A stretch of DNA of 64,000 nt from Micromonospora narathiwatensis (GCF_900089605.1 NZ_LT594324.1:4526001-4590000), one strand, 5' to 3'. Positions 18,641 to 27,337 are shown, counted from the first letter of the stretch. Made by a program: numbers and translations. The notes: generated by a model not told the origin, from the sequence alone.

Positions 18641-19819
18641 TCAGACCCCCGCAGCCGCCAGCTCGGCGGCCCGCTCGGCCGCGCCGTCCATGGTGTCGAC
18701 CCGCTGGACCAGCGGGTTGTTCGCGCCGTCGAGGATCGCCCGACCGGCCTCGGCGTTGTTGCCGTCGAGGCGGACGACGAGCGGCTTGGTGACCTGCTCG
18801 CCCCGCTGCTCCAGCAGCGCCAACGCCTGCACGATGCCGTTGGCGACCTCGTCGCAGGCGGTGATGCCGCCGAAGACGTTGACGAAGACGCTCCTGACCG
18901 AGGGGTCGGAGAGGACGATCTCCAGACCGTTCGCCATCACCGCGGCGCTCGCGCCACCGCCGATGTCGAGGAAGTTGGCCGGCTTGACGCCGCCGTGCCG
19001 CTCGCCCGCGTACGCCACCACGTCGAGGGTGGACATGACCAGACCCGCGCCGTTGCCGATGATGCCGACCTCGCCGTCGAGCTTGACGTAGTTGAGGTCC
19101 TTCTCCTTGGCGGCCTGCTCCAGCGGGTCGACCGACGCCTGGTCGACCAGGGCCTCGTGGTCCGGGTGCCGGAACGCGGCGTTCTCGTCGAGGCTGACCT
19201 TGGCGTCCAGCAGCAGCAGCTTGCCGTCCCTGGTCTTGGCCAGCGGGTTCACCTCGACCAGCGTGGCGTCCTCGGCGACGAACGCCTGCCACAGCTTCAC
19301 CGCGACGTCGACGACCTGGTCGGCCACCTCGGCCGGGAAGGCGGCGGCGGTCACGATCTCACGCGCCTTCGCCTCGTCCACGCCGACGTTGGCGTCGATC
19401 GGGGCCTTGACCACCTTCTCCGGGGTCTCGGCGGCAACCTGCTCGATGTCCATACCACCGGCAACGCTGGCGATGCAGAGGAAGGTGCGGTTCGCCCGGT
19501 CGAGCAGATACGAGAAGTAGTACTCCTCGGCCACGTCCGCGGTCACGGTGATCATGACCTTGTGGACCGTGTGACCCTTGATGTCCATGCCGAGGATGTC
19601 GGTGGCGCGGGCCACCGTCTCCTCCGCGCCCTCGGCCAGCTTGACGCCGCCGGCCTTGCCACGGCCACCGACCTTCACCTGCGCCTTGACGACCACCCGG
19701 CCGCCGAGGCGTTCGGCGATCGCGCGGGCCTCCTCCGGGGTAGTGGCGACGCCGCCGGCGAGCACGGGCAACCCGTGCCGCTCGAACAGGTCCCGCCCCT
19801 GGTACTCGTACAGGTCCAC
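18641..19819 (-). CDS. sucC: succinyl-CoA ligase beta subunit
   Basis: The nucleotide-binding subunit of succinyl-CoA synthetase, 392 residues. It starts [20 protein letters not shown], continues with the ATP-grasp segment [20 protein letters not shown], then [21 protein letters not shown] for Mg binding and [10 protein letters not shown] / [17 protein letters not shown] in the ligase domain. It is the first gene of the sucCD operon. The region between this start and the next gene contains no obvious terminator. Confidence 0.96.
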   Translation of the reverse strand: MDLYEYQGRDLFERHGLPVLAGGVATTPEEARAIAERLGGRVVVKAQVKVGGRGKAGGVKLAEGAEETVARATDILGMDIKGHTVHKVMITVTADVAEEYYFSYLLDRANRTFLCIASVAGGMDIEQVAAETPEKVVKAPIDANVGVDEAKAREIVTAAAFPAEVADQVVDVAVKLWQAFVAEDATLVEVNPLAKTRDGKLLLLDAKVSLDENAAFRHPDHEALVDQASVDPLEQAAKEKDLNYVKLDGEVGIIGNGAGLVMSTLDVVAYAGERHGGVKPANFLDIGGGASAAVMANGLEIVLSDPSVRSVFVNVFGGITACDEVANGIVQALALLEQRGEQVTKPLVVRLDGNNAEAGRAILDGANNPLVQRVDTMDGAAERAAELAAAGV

Positions 19820-19998
19820 GATTGCGCGTCCCGTCCCGTCTCCGCGGCGCGCCGTCGCGCCGCCACCAGCGTTGGAAAATCAGTTTGACGCCTGTCGTCA
19901 GATGAGACAGGCCATTTGCCGCAGCCTAACGAGGTGCGAACCGGCGGCAACCGAGCGGGTGCACGGTGTGTGGTAATGCACAGCACCCGTACGCCGGG

Positions 19999-20844
19999 TC
20001 AGCCCACCCGGCAACGGCCGGCCGCGTACCCGACGACGGCCCGCATGATCTCGTCCTCCGAACGGTCGGCGAAGTTGGCCGTGGCGGTGAAGCCGGTGCC
20101 GAAGAACGCCTGCTGCATCCCGGAGTCCAGCGCGGTGAAGGCGCCCAGCCCGGAGGCGGCACGCGGATCACGCGGCTTGACGCAGAGCATCTTCTCCAGC
20201 GCCCAGCGCCGCAGATAGATCCGGTCGATCGCCGCCCAGGGCAGCCAGATCGCCTGCCCCCGGGTCGGCCGGGTCTTGATCCACAGACCGTCCGGACCGA
20301 CCGCCAGCACCGGGCCGCCGGAGGAGATGAGCCAGAGTTGCAGGCCCATCAGCAACGCGAAGAACAGCATGATCACCGGGATGACGAGCAACACGGCGGC
20401 ATCGCCGTCGGCCGACAGGGCCAGTCCCAACGGACAGGCCATCACCAGGCCGACGAACAGGGTGATGACGCCGAGGAGCAGCGCCCGCTTGCGCAGGCTC
20501 GGCCGGACCACGAACGGCAGGTCCGCCGGGATCCGCTTCGTCGTCGGCGTCGGCGGCAGCGGGGCCGGGGCACCCGGGTGCACCGGCCAGCCCGCCCCCG
20601 GCTGCGGTTGCCCCGACCAGCCGGGACCCGGCTGCTGCGGCGGCACCGGCCAGCCCGCCCCGGGCTGCGGTTGCGCGGGCCAACCCGGGCCCGGCTGCTG
20701 CGCCGGCCAACCCGCCATGCCGGGCTGCGGTTGCCCCGACCAGCCGGGCGCGGGCTGCTGCGGTGGCGTGGGCCAGGTGGGCTGGCCCGGCGGCGGCGTC
20801 CATCCGTCGGCGGGGTTCGGCTGCGGGTGGGGCGGCTGGGTCAC
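19999..20844 (-). CDS. membrane protein with Trp/Pro/Gln repeat N-terminus and PH-like C-terminal part
   Basis: A 281-residue protein of unknown function. Residues 1-110 are low-complexity with about three copies of a 20-residue unit rich in GW, PQP and PG. Two adjacent hydrophobic segments follow (ALLLGVITLFVGLVMACPLG and AAVLLVIPVIMLFFALLMGL), then a soluble region with AVGPDGLWIKTRPTRGQAI and WLPWAAIDRIYLRR, which looks like a bacterial PH-type fold, although this is inference. I chose GTG 20844 because GGAG precedes it by 7 bases and the product begins TQPPHPQPNP; the upstream frame is Arg/Pro-rich noise. Confidence 0.75.
   Translation of the reverse strand: MTQPPHPQPNPADGWTPPPGQPTWPTPPQQPAPGWSGQPQPGMAGWPAQQPGPGWPAQPQPGAGWPVPPQQPGPGWSGQPQPGAGWPVHPGAPAPLPPTPTTKRIPADLPFVVRPSLRKRALLLGVITLFVGLVMACPLGLALSADGDAAVLLVIPVIMLFFALLMGLQLWLISSGGPVLAVGPDGLWIKTRPTRGQAIWLPWAAIDRIYLRRWALEKMLCVKPRDPRAASGLGAFTALDSGMQQAFFGTGFTATANFADRSEDEIMRAVVGYAAGRCRVG
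20590..20765 (-). repeat. in-gene tandem repeats of about 60 bp
   Basis: The motif GGCTGCGGTTG recurs at about 20600, 20663 and 20723, giving three degenerate 60-63-bp units that encode the GWP/QPQPG repeats of the 19999-20844 protein. Copy number could vary between strains. Confidence 0.7.
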
Positions 20845-21372
20845 GGCGGGCTCCGGCGGGGTCGTCGACCGCGGGACGCGGTACTGGGCAGGCACACGAT
20901 ACGACCTCGATTCCGGCCGCACGGTCCCGCGAACCGGCCGCCCCGGGCCCCGCGAACCCCGCCCGCGGGCACCCGGTCCGCGCCTGCTGGGGGACGCGAC
21001 CGGCGGCACCGCGGCGGGTGGCGACACGTCCCGCGAGACTGCGCGAACCCTGCTCCGGCCGAGACTTCCGGATGCCGTACGTCAGCCGTCCGGGGGATGT
21101 TGGGAGACGGGCGTAACCCCCTGCTTGGGGCGTCGTTGAGTCTGATGTCGGAGCGCTGGTCAGGCGCGACGGCGGGAGACGGCCGATGCCCTGTCGGTCG
21201 AGGGGTGGCGGCGGGGCATCGTGCATAGAGGGGCCGGGCGTGTGAGGGGTGCGTCCGGCCCCTCCCCCTGTCCGCATTCTGCTGCGCCCCGGATACGAGA
21301 AGTGGCGGCGTCCCGAAACGGGGACACCGCCACTCGCGCTGTTCGGCGTCGATCAGAGCGCGGGCGCGCCGG
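20845..21372. other. 528-base intergenic region
   Basis: No gene is supported here. It contains a 10-bp stem with a 17-base loop (21228-21237/21255-21264) and the terminator of the B12-protein gene (21301-21334). The rest is ordinary GC-rich spacer, including the upstream region of the 19999-20844 gene. Confidence 0.5.
21301..21334 (-). terminator. terminator of the B12-binding protein gene
   Basis: A 14-bp stem with one mismatch (21301-21314 with 21321-21334) lies about 40 bases past the stop. Confidence 0.7.
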
Positions 21373-21777
21373 TCAGCCGACCGGCTGGGCGACGTTCCCC
21401 CGAACCCACTCGACGATGGACTGGGTGGTGGCGCCCGGGGTGAAGACCTTCGCGACGCCGAGCCGCTCCAGCTCGGGGATGTCGGCGTCCGGGATGATGC
21501 CGCCGCCGAAGACGACGATGTCGGCCGCGTCGCGCTCGGCGAGCAGTTCGAGCACCCGCTTGAAGAGGGTCATGTGCGCGCCGGACAGCACGGAGAGGCC
21601 GACCGCGTCGGCGTCCTCCTGGATCGCGGTCTCCACGATCTGCTCCGGCGTCTGGTGCAGGCCCGTGTAGATGACCTCCATGCCGGCGTCGCGCAGCGCA
21701 CGCGCGACGACCTTCGCGCCGCGGTCGTGGCCGTCCAGGCCGGGCTTCGCGACGACGACCCGGATACGAGAGCTCAT
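21373..21777 (-). CDS. stand-alone cobalamin-binding domain protein (mutase small-subunit type)
   Basis: A 134-residue protein consisting only of the B12-binding Rossmann-like domain. [12 protein letters not shown] has the DxHxxG base-off/His-on motif whose His binds cobalt. [10 protein letters not shown] supplies the SxL motif and VFGGGIIPD the GG motif. It matches the C-terminal domain of methylmalonyl-CoA mutase or the small subunit of two-part acyl-CoA mutases such as IcmB. No large TIM-barrel subunit or G-protein chaperone is nearby, so its partner must be encoded elsewhere. The start is ATG 21777 with an AAGGTG site. Confidence 0.9.
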   Translation of the reverse strand: MSSRIRVVVAKPGLDGHDRGAKVVARALRDAGMEVIYTGLHQTPEQIVETAIQEDADAVGLSVLSGAHMTLFKRVLELLAERDAADIVVFGGGIIPDADIPELERLGVAKVFTPGATTQSIVEWVRGNVAQPVG

Positions 21778-22247
21778 CAGCGCACACCTTTCACCGGCTC
21801 CGGCACTGTCACCTGAACGAACGGTAACCCGGCCGGCCGGGGGCCGGAAACCCGGGCCGCACCCCTAGGGCGTATCTCTCGGATCCTGCCCGCCCGCGGC
21901 GGACCCGGACGACGCCCGACGGCTCGACGAGATCCAGGAGACACGCCCTAGCGTTCACCCTCGCACGCCGGAAGTCGGACACCTCCGCCGAACGGTCACT
22001 GTGCGCTACGAACGGCTGGTTGCCAGGCCATCCGACCGGCGGCACGAGCTATGACAAGAACGGATGTAAACGGACATAACAAAACACCAATTCGGCGCTT
22101 CAGCTTGTGACAGGAGTGGCGGTTGGCTAACGTGTCCACGGTTGTCATCAGGTCCACGGACGGGTGACGACGCGCTCGCCGGACGTTCGACGGAGGTTCA
22201 CCGAACGGTTGGCGGTCGCATCGGATCCCCGACAACGGAGGGTGTGC
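21778..22247. other. 470-base intergenic region containing a MITE
   Basis: It holds the 87-bp inverted-repeat element (21865-21951) described separately. The rest is the AT-richer upstream region of the M23 peptidase gene, where 22060-22140 contains a plausible promoter (GGCTAACGT-like -10), although I could not fix the -35. Confidence 0.5.
21865..21951. mobile_element. 87-bp MITE-like element with CTAG-bounded inverted ends
   Basis: The left end CTAGGGCGTATCTCTCGGAT and the inverse of the right end CTAGGGCGTGTCTCCTGGAT match at 17 of the first 20 positions. Both termini are CTAG, so a TA or CTAG target duplication cannot be separated from the ends. The GGGCGTGTCTC end resembles termini of actinomycete IS5-like elements as I recall them. 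The 40-base interior is too short for any gene, so a transposase would have to act in trans. Confidence 0.65.
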
Positions 22248-22961
22248 GTGCGCCAGCGCCTGTCGTCTGAGCCCGATCGATATCGCGGTCGTCGCCGCGT
22301 ACCCACCCCCCCGCGTAGCCGCTACGCCGCGGTGGTCACCACCGCTTTCGTGGGAGCCGGCATCGTCGCCCTCGGCGCGAACGCCCTCCCCGACGCCAAG
22401 AGCGTCAACCCGTCGGTCCTCGACGAGCTCAAGCAGGCATCGGTCACCAGCCAGGACGCGGCGGCCCGGGGCGACAACGCCGACCGCGCCTCCCGGTCCG
22501 GCCGGGCGGACAGTCAAACGGCCGGCGAGCAGGACCCCTGGCTGCTCCCCCTGCACGGATACGACTTCAACTCGCCCTACGGGATGCGCTGGGGCAAGCT
22601 GCACAGCGGCGTCGACCTGGTCGCCCCGGAGGGCACCCCGTACGTCGCGATCCACGCCGGCACGGTCACCAAGGCCGGCTGGTTCGGCGGCTACGGCTAC
22701 GCGGTGATCGTCCAGCACGCCGACGGCAGCGAGGCCATCTACGGCCACTCCTCCGAGGTCAACGTCCAGGAGGGCCAGCAGGTCAAGGCGGGCGACCAGC
22801 TCGGCCTGGTCGGGAACACCGGCCACTCCTACGGCTCGCACCTGCACCTGGAGATCCATGTCAACGGGCAGCCGTTGGACCCGGTGCCGTGGCTAGGGGA
22901 ACGCGGAGTGGACATTCAGCTCGAGACTGAGGCGTTATACAGCGAGGTAGCCGCGTCCTGA
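22248..22961 (+). CDS. M23 (LytM-type) peptidase, membrane-anchored
   Basis: A 237-residue cell-wall endopeptidase or its catalytic relative. A basic N-terminus is followed by a helix (YAAVVTTAFVGAGIVALGA) that anchors or exports it, then a polar linker and the LytM domain from about residue 110. The zinc ligands are visible: HSGVD (His and Asp) and SHLHLEI (HxH). M23 enzymes cut peptidoglycan cross-bridges. GTG 22248 is 6 bases from GGAGG; a GTG two codons earlier is too close to that site. A canonical terminator follows, then a second M23 gene. Confidence 0.9.
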   Translation: MRQRLSSEPDRYRGRRRVPTPPRSRYAAVVTTAFVGAGIVALGANALPDAKSVNPSVLDELKQASVTSQDAAARGDNADRASRSGRADSQTAGEQDPWLLPLHGYDFNSPYGMRWGKLHSGVDLVAPEGTPYVAIHAGTVTKAGWFGGYGYAVIVQHADGSEAIYGHSSEVNVQEGQQVKAGDQLGLVGNTGHSYGSHLHLEIHVNGQPLDPVPWLGERGVDIQLETEALYSEVAAS

Positions 22962-22980
22962 CGCTGCGTATCGCCCATTG

Positions 22981-23011
22981 ACCGCCCGGATCAGCCGATC
23001 CGGGCGGTTTT
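22981..23011 (+). terminator. rho-independent terminator after the first M23 gene
   Basis: A 12-bp perfect stem (22981-22992 with 22997-23008) and 4-base loop is followed by TTTTCGTT. It is one of the few terminators here with a T-run. Confidence 0.92.
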
Positions 23012-23221
23012 CGTTGCGGCAAAGTCTGCTGGATCACACCAGCAACTGTGACTGTCGTCACGGCCCGTCATGATCCTTTTTGCTCCCAAACGGCTCGTGA
23101 TGGCACGAGCCGGGCAGCCTGCCCCGCCGGCCTCGCCAGTCACCCGGAGTCGGCACCGGTCACGGACCGCGCCGACACCAGTATTTCGAGGTCACTTGCC
23201 CCTCGACTGATGAAGGTCCCC

Positions 23222-24028
23222 GTGCAGGAAGACAGCTTCAGCCAGAACGAGAACGCCCCGGACACCCCCGGCCGGCACCGCCTGCGCACGCGTACGGGCC
23301 GGCGTGGCACCTACCTCGTCATCGGCGCGGTCGCGCTGGTCGGCCTCGGCCTCGGCGGCGTCTCCGTCGCCACCGCCGACCACCGCGCCCCGGCACCGAC
23401 CCCGGCCGCCGTCGACTTCGACGCCCAGGCCCGGGCCGAGGCCGCCGCCCGGGCCGACCGCTCCGTCCGTGAGTCGACCGCCCCGGTCACCCCGTCCGCC
23501 GTTCCGGCCAGCCCGTCCGCCACCCCGGCCAGCCCGTCGCCGAGCCCGACCACGGCGAGCCCCAAGCCGAGGCCGACGAAGACCGCCACCGCCCAGCCGA
23601 AGCCCAAGAAGACCGCCGCGCCGAAGCCCGCGTGGGTCATCCCGATGGCCGGTGCCGAGATCACCTCCTGCTACGGGCCGCGATGGGGCACCCTGCACGC
23701 CGGCATCGACTTCGCGATGCCGAACGGCACGCCGATCCACGCCGCCGCGGCGGGCACCGTGGTCAAGGCTGGCGACGCCGGCGACGGGTACGGCAACTCG
23801 GTCTTCATCGACCACAACAACGGCTACCTGACCCACTACGCGCACCAGAGCCGCCTGATCGTCAGCGTCGGCGACAAGGTGACCGCCGGCCAGGTCATCG
23901 GATACGAGGGCGCCACCGGCGACGCCACCGGTCCACACCTGCACTTCGAGGTGCACCAGGGCGCGATGTGGAACCAGATCGACCCGGCACCGTTCCTGCG
24001 TGCCCGGGGCATCGACGTGGCCTGCTGA
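23222..24028 (+). CDS. second M23 (LytM-type) peptidase with Pro/Ser/Lys-rich stalk
   Basis: A 268-residue protein with a cytosolic basic N-terminus, one helix (GTYLVIGAVALVGLGLGGVS), a 70-residue stalk rich in Ala, Pro, Ser, Thr and Lys, and a C-terminal LytM domain. HAGIDF and PHLHFEV contain the zinc ligands and the domain has ITSCYGPRWG. GTG 23222 follows GAAGGT by 5 bases, whereas ATG 23210 has no site. The stalk would let the domain reach into the wall. It is a paralogue of the preceding gene but separated from it by a terminator, so it has its own promoter. Confidence 0.9.
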   Translation: MQEDSFSQNENAPDTPGRHRLRTRTGRRGTYLVIGAVALVGLGLGGVSVATADHRAPAPTPAAVDFDAQARAEAAARADRSVRESTAPVTPSAVPASPSATPASPSPSPTTASPKPRPTKTATAQPKPKKTAAPKPAWVIPMAGAEITSCYGPRWGTLHAGIDFAMPNGTPIHAAAAGTVVKAGDAGDGYGNSVFIDHNNGYLTHYAHQSRLIVSVGDKVTAGQVIGYEGATGDATGPHLHFEVHQGAMWNQIDPAPFLRARGIDVAC

Positions 24029-24090
24029 CGGCCACGGCACGAGGCGAGGCCCGGCCCGGCACCACGCCGGGCCTCGCCGGCCGGGGCCGT

Positions 24091-26592
24091 TCAGAGTTTG
24101 TCGATCGGGGCGTGCCGGAGCACCAGCCACAGGGTCTGGTCGCCGAAGTCGATCTGCGCCCGGGCACCGGGGCCGTGCCCCTCCACCGCCAGCACCCGGC
24201 CGAGCCCGTAGCGCTGGTGGTTCACCCGGTCCCCCACCGACACCTTCGGCGTCTGCTTCAGCTCACTGGCGGTGGACAGCCGGCTGGCGTCCACCCCGAG
24301 CCGCTTCGCCAACTGGGTCGCCTTGGGCGTACCCCCGGTGAAGCCGCCGGGCGCGCGGTCCGCGCGGCCGCCGACACCCCCACCCCCGCCGGCCCACGAG
24401 GTGTACGAGCCCTCGGTGCGCTCCCAGCGGACCAGCGCCGGCGGCAGCTCCTCCAGGAACCGCGACGGTGGGTTGTACGCCGGCTGCCCCCAGGCCGATC
24501 GGGTGACCGCCCGGGACAGGTAGAGGCGCTGCCGGGCCCGGGTGATCCCCACGTACGCCAGCCGCCGCTCCTCCTCCAGCTCGCGGTTGTCGCCGAGCGA
24601 GCGCAGGTGCGGGAAGACGCCGTCCTCCAGGCCGCTCAGGAAGACCACCGGGAACTCCAGGCCCTTGGCCGTGTGCAGCGTCATCAGGGTGACCACGCCC
24701 TGGTGGTCGGGGTCGTCGGCGGGGATCTGGTCGGCGTCGGCGACCAGCGCCACCTGCTCCAGGAAACCGGCCACGGTGGCCCGCTCCCCCTCCTCGCCCA
24801 GCGCCTCGATCCGCTCGGTGTATTCGCGGGCGACGCTGACCAGTTCCTGGAGGTTGTCCACCCGGCCGGCGTCCTGCGGGTCGAGGCTCTCCTCCAGCTC
24901 GGTGAGGTAGCCCGAGCGGGTCAGCAGGGCCTCCAGCACGTCCTCCGGGGTGCCGGTCTCGGCCAGCTCGCGGGCCGAGTCGAGGAGGGCGACGAACTCG
25001 GCGATGCCGTTGGCGGCGCGGGAGGAGATCCCGGGCGCGTCCTTGGCCCGGCGCAGCGCCGCACCGAAGGAGACCCGGTCGCGGCTGGACAGCGCCTCGA
25101 CGCACGCCTCGGCCCGCTCGCCGATGCCCCGGCGCGGGGTGTTGAGGATCCGGCGCAGGCTGACCGTGTCGTCGTCGTTGACCACCGCGCGCAGGTAGGC
25201 CAGCGCGTCGCGGACCTCCTTGCGCTCGTAGAAGCGCACCCCGCCGACCACCTTGTACGGCAGGCCGACCCGGATGAACACCTCCTCGAAGACGCGGGAC
25301 ATGGCGTTGGTGCGGTAGAAGACGGCCACGTCGCCCGGGCGGGTGTCACCGGCGTCCACCAGCCGGTCGATCTCCCGGGCCACCCAGTCCGCCTCGGCGT
25401 GCTCGGTGTCGGCCACGTAGCCGACGATCTGCTCGCCGGCCCCGGCGTCGCTCCAGAGCCGCTTGGGCTTGCGGGAGGTGTTCCGGTCGATCACCGCGTT
25501 GGCGGCGTTGAGGATGGTCTGGGTGGAGCGGTAGTTCTGCTCCAGCAGGATCGTCCGGGCGTCGGTGAAGTCGCGCTCGAACTCCAGGATGTTGCGGATG
25601 GTCGCGCCCCGGAACGCGTAGATCGACTGATCGGCGTCGCCGACCACGCACAGCTCCGCCGGCTCGACCCCGTCGGTGCCGGAGACCAACTCCTTGATCA
25701 GCACGTACTGGGCGTGGTTGGTGTCCTGGTACTCGTCGACGAGGACGTGCCGGAACCGACGCCGGTAGCTCTCCGCGACGTGCGGGTGCGACTGGAGCAG
25801 GTGCACCGTTGCCATGATCAGGTCGTCGAAGTCCAGTGCGTGTGCCTCGCGCAGCCGCCGCTGGTAGAGCGTGTACGCCTCCGACAGTGCCCGCTCGTTG
25901 GGCCCCTTGGCCCGGGTCGCGAACTCCTCCGGGTCGACCAGCTCGTTCTTCAGGTTGGAGACCTGGGCCGCCAGCCCCCGCGCCGGGTAGCGCTTGGGAT
26001 CGAGGTCCAGCTCCCGGGCGACCAGTTGCATCAGCCGCCGGGAGTCGTCCGCGTCGTAGATCGAGAAGGTGGACTTCAGACCGGCGTGCTCGTGCTCGGC
26101 GCGCAGGATGCGGACGCAGGCCGAGTGGAAGGTCGACACCCACATCAGCCGGGCACGCGGGCCGACCAGCGCGGCCACCCGGTCCTTCATCTCACCGGCG
26201 GCCTTGTTGGTGAACGTGATCGCGATGATCTCGCCCGGGTGCACGCCCCGCGCGCCGAGCAGGTACGCGATCCGGTTGGTCAGCACGCGGGTCTTGCCGG
26301 AGCCGGCGCCGGCCACGATCAGCAGGGGGGACCCGGCGTGGGTGACCGCGTCCCGCTGCGGGCCGTTCAGCCCGGCGAGGAGGGCCTGCGGATCCGACCG
26401 GGCCGCCGATGGTGCCCCACCGGCGCGTGGCGACGCACCAGCCCTCATCCGGTCCGGAGCGCCGCCCGGCGACGCGGAGGCCGGATCATGACCACCCGCC
26501 GAACCGGAACTGTCGCCACCGGGCCGGTGCGGCGGGGTGGGCCGGGACTCCGGCGCGGACGGGGACGCGGGAATGTCGAAGAGAGGATGCAT
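24091..26592 (-). CDS. pcrA: UvrD/PcrA-type DNA helicase
   Basis: A superfamily 1A 3'-5' helicase used in repair, replication restart and removal of RecA filaments. The 833 residues have a Pro/Ser-rich N-terminal extension of about 75, then motif I GAGSGKTRVLTNRIAYLLG, motif II LVDEYQDTNHAQY, motif III GDADQSIYAFRGA, motif IV EQNYRSTQ, motif V VTLMTLHTAKGLEFPVV and motif VI VGITRARQRLYL. The C-terminal tudor-like region (VGDRVNHQRYGLGRVLAVEG) that binds RNA polymerase in PcrA is intact. The start is ATG 26592, divergent from the chorismate mutase leader. Confidence 0.95.
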   Translation of the reverse strand: MHPLFDIPASPSAPESRPTPPHRPGGDSSGSAGGHDPASASPGGAPDRMRAGASPRAGGAPSAARSDPQALLAGLNGPQRDAVTHAGSPLLIVAGAGSGKTRVLTNRIAYLLGARGVHPGEIIAITFTNKAAGEMKDRVAALVGPRARLMWVSTFHSACVRILRAEHEHAGLKSTFSIYDADDSRRLMQLVARELDLDPKRYPARGLAAQVSNLKNELVDPEEFATRAKGPNERALSEAYTLYQRRLREAHALDFDDLIMATVHLLQSHPHVAESYRRRFRHVLVDEYQDTNHAQYVLIKELVSGTDGVEPAELCVVGDADQSIYAFRGATIRNILEFERDFTDARTILLEQNYRSTQTILNAANAVIDRNTSRKPKRLWSDAGAGEQIVGYVADTEHAEADWVAREIDRLVDAGDTRPGDVAVFYRTNAMSRVFEEVFIRVGLPYKVVGGVRFYERKEVRDALAYLRAVVNDDDTVSLRRILNTPRRGIGERAEACVEALSSRDRVSFGAALRRAKDAPGISSRAANGIAEFVALLDSARELAETGTPEDVLEALLTRSGYLTELEESLDPQDAGRVDNLQELVSVAREYTERIEALGEEGERATVAGFLEQVALVADADQIPADDPDHQGVVTLMTLHTAKGLEFPVVFLSGLEDGVFPHLRSLGDNRELEEERRLAYVGITRARQRLYLSRAVTRSAWGQPAYNPPSRFLEELPPALVRWERTEGSYTSWAGGGGGVGGRADRAPGGFTGGTPKATQLAKRLGVDASRLSTASELKQTPKVSVGDRVNHQRYGLGRVLAVEGHGPGARAQIDFGDQTLWLVLRHAPIDKL

Positions 26593-26697
26593 CGCACGGC
26601 GAGTCTATGCCGCCGGCCGGACACTTCCCGTCCGCGCCGGGCGGGACGAGACGAAGCCGTCACCGAGGCGCCGCGTCCCACCAGTTGGCGGGATCTG

Positions 26698-26727
26698 TTG
26701 CGCGCCCCGCCCGCCGGTCGGCATACT
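26698..26727 (+). promoter_or_regulatory. promoter for the aromatic leader transcript
   Basis: TTGCGC (26698-26703) and CATACT (26722-26727) are 18 bp apart. A start site 6-8 bases later falls at or next to GTG 26735, so the leader would be translated from a leaderless transcript. Confidence 0.6.
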
Positions 26728-26734
26728 CGATGGC

Positions 26735-26800
26735 GTGTTCGGTCAGCGCTTCTACTTTTACTACGGCACCGGGAGTCCGGCAGCCGTAGGTCGCGCCTGA
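26735..26800 (+). CDS. aromatic-rich leader peptide (21 aa)
   Basis: GTG 26735 opens a 21-codon frame, MFGQRFYFYYGTGSPAAVGR plus Ala, ending TGA. Three Phe and three Tyr occur among its first ten residues, with FYFYY consecutive, which is typical of a leader that senses charged tRNA-Phe and tRNA-Tyr. An overlapping ATG frame (26729) gives no aromatic run. The codons lie between a promoter and an intrinsic terminator upstream of chorismate mutase, whose product feeds Phe and Tyr synthesis. There is no ribosome site, consistent with leaderless initiation. Confidence 0.8.
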   Translation: MFGQRFYFYYGTGSPAAVGRA

Positions 26801-26847
26801 TCACAAGACCTGCGAAAGCCCCGGGCTCCTGGAGCCCGGGGCTTTTT
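26769..26847 (+). terminator. transcription attenuator of the chorismate mutase gene
   Basis: The terminator is a perfect 14-bp stem (26815-26828 with 26832-26845) with a 3-base loop and a run of five T (26843-26847). A competing 12-bp pairing is possible between 26769-26780 (CCGGGAGTCCGG) and 26821-26832 (CCGGGCTCCTGG) with two G-U pairs, which would disrupt the terminator. The first arm lies just past the FYFYY codons, so a stalled ribosome could leave it free. Confidence 0.78.
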
Positions 26848-26893
26848 CGTCCCGGGATCCGGGCACCGGGCCCGAGACCCGAAGGGTACGACG

Positions 26894-27247
26894 ATGATGA
26901 CTGACGTGGTGGAGTCCAGCGGTGGCCTGGCGCGGCCCGACCAGCCGAACGAGACGAACCCGACCGAAGCCGCGGCGGCCCGGACCGGCACCGACGACTC
27001 GGCCGCGGCCGAGCGGATCGTGGCCATCCGGGAACGGATCGACGAGATCGACAGCACCATCGTCGCGCTCTGGCAGGAACGCGCCGCGCTGTCCCAGGAG
27101 GTCGGCGCCACCCGGATGGCGTCCGGCGGGACCCGGCTCGTGCTCTCCCGGGAGCGGGAGATCCTGGAGCGGTTCCGCCAGGCGCTCGGCGCGGACGGCA
27201 CCCAGCTCGCGCTGCTGCTGCTGCGCGCCGGCCGCGGACCCCTGTGA
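26894..27247 (+). CDS. monofunctional chorismate mutase, AroQ type
   Basis: It rearranges chorismate to prephenate, the branch step toward phenylalanine and tyrosine. The 117-residue protein has a variable acidic N-terminus of about 40 residues, then the all-helical AroQ domain: IVAIRERIDEIDSTIVALWQ, RAALSQEVGATRMASGG with the middle-helix basic residues, and LSREREILERFRQAL. It lies 47 bases after the attenuator, and the upstream aromatic leader strongly supports Phe/Tyr feedback. GAAGGG precedes ATG 26894 by about 7 bases; a second ATG follows at once. No other aromatic pathway gene is adjacent. Confidence 0.92.
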   Translation: MMTDVVESSGGLARPDQPNETNPTEAAAARTGTDDSAAAERIVAIRERIDEIDSTIVALWQERAALSQEVGATRMASGGTRLVLSREREILERFRQALGADGTQLALLLLRAGRGPL

Positions 27248-27337
27248 GGCCGAACCGCCGGGGTGTCCGCCCCGCCGGCGGGCGGGCGTACGGCGATGAG
27301 CGGCGGACGGCCACCGCGCGGCCGTGCCCGGATACGA

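Noticed and set aside
17751..19292. 513-residue frame suggesting a fusion upstream of sucD
   Set aside because: The first 218 residues are the wrong frame of sucC; sucD starts at ATG 18638.
23048..23221. longer N-terminus for the second M23 peptidase
   Set aside because: No ribosome site and Cys/Arg-rich sequence; GTG 23222 has GAAGGT upstream.
22962..23221. c-di-AMP (ydaO) riboswitch before the second M23 gene
   Set aside because: Such riboswitches often precede actinomycete wall-hydrolase genes, but the conserved ydaO core sequences are not visible here or upstream of the first M23 gene.
26729..26788. alternative ATG leader frame before chorismate mutase
   Set aside because: It encodes ACSVSASTFTTAPGVRQP with no aromatic run, unlike the GTG frame.
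23632..26904. 1090-residue plus-strand frame across pcrA
   Set aside because: It is antisense to pcrA and lacks any recognisable motif; long open frames are expected at this GC content.
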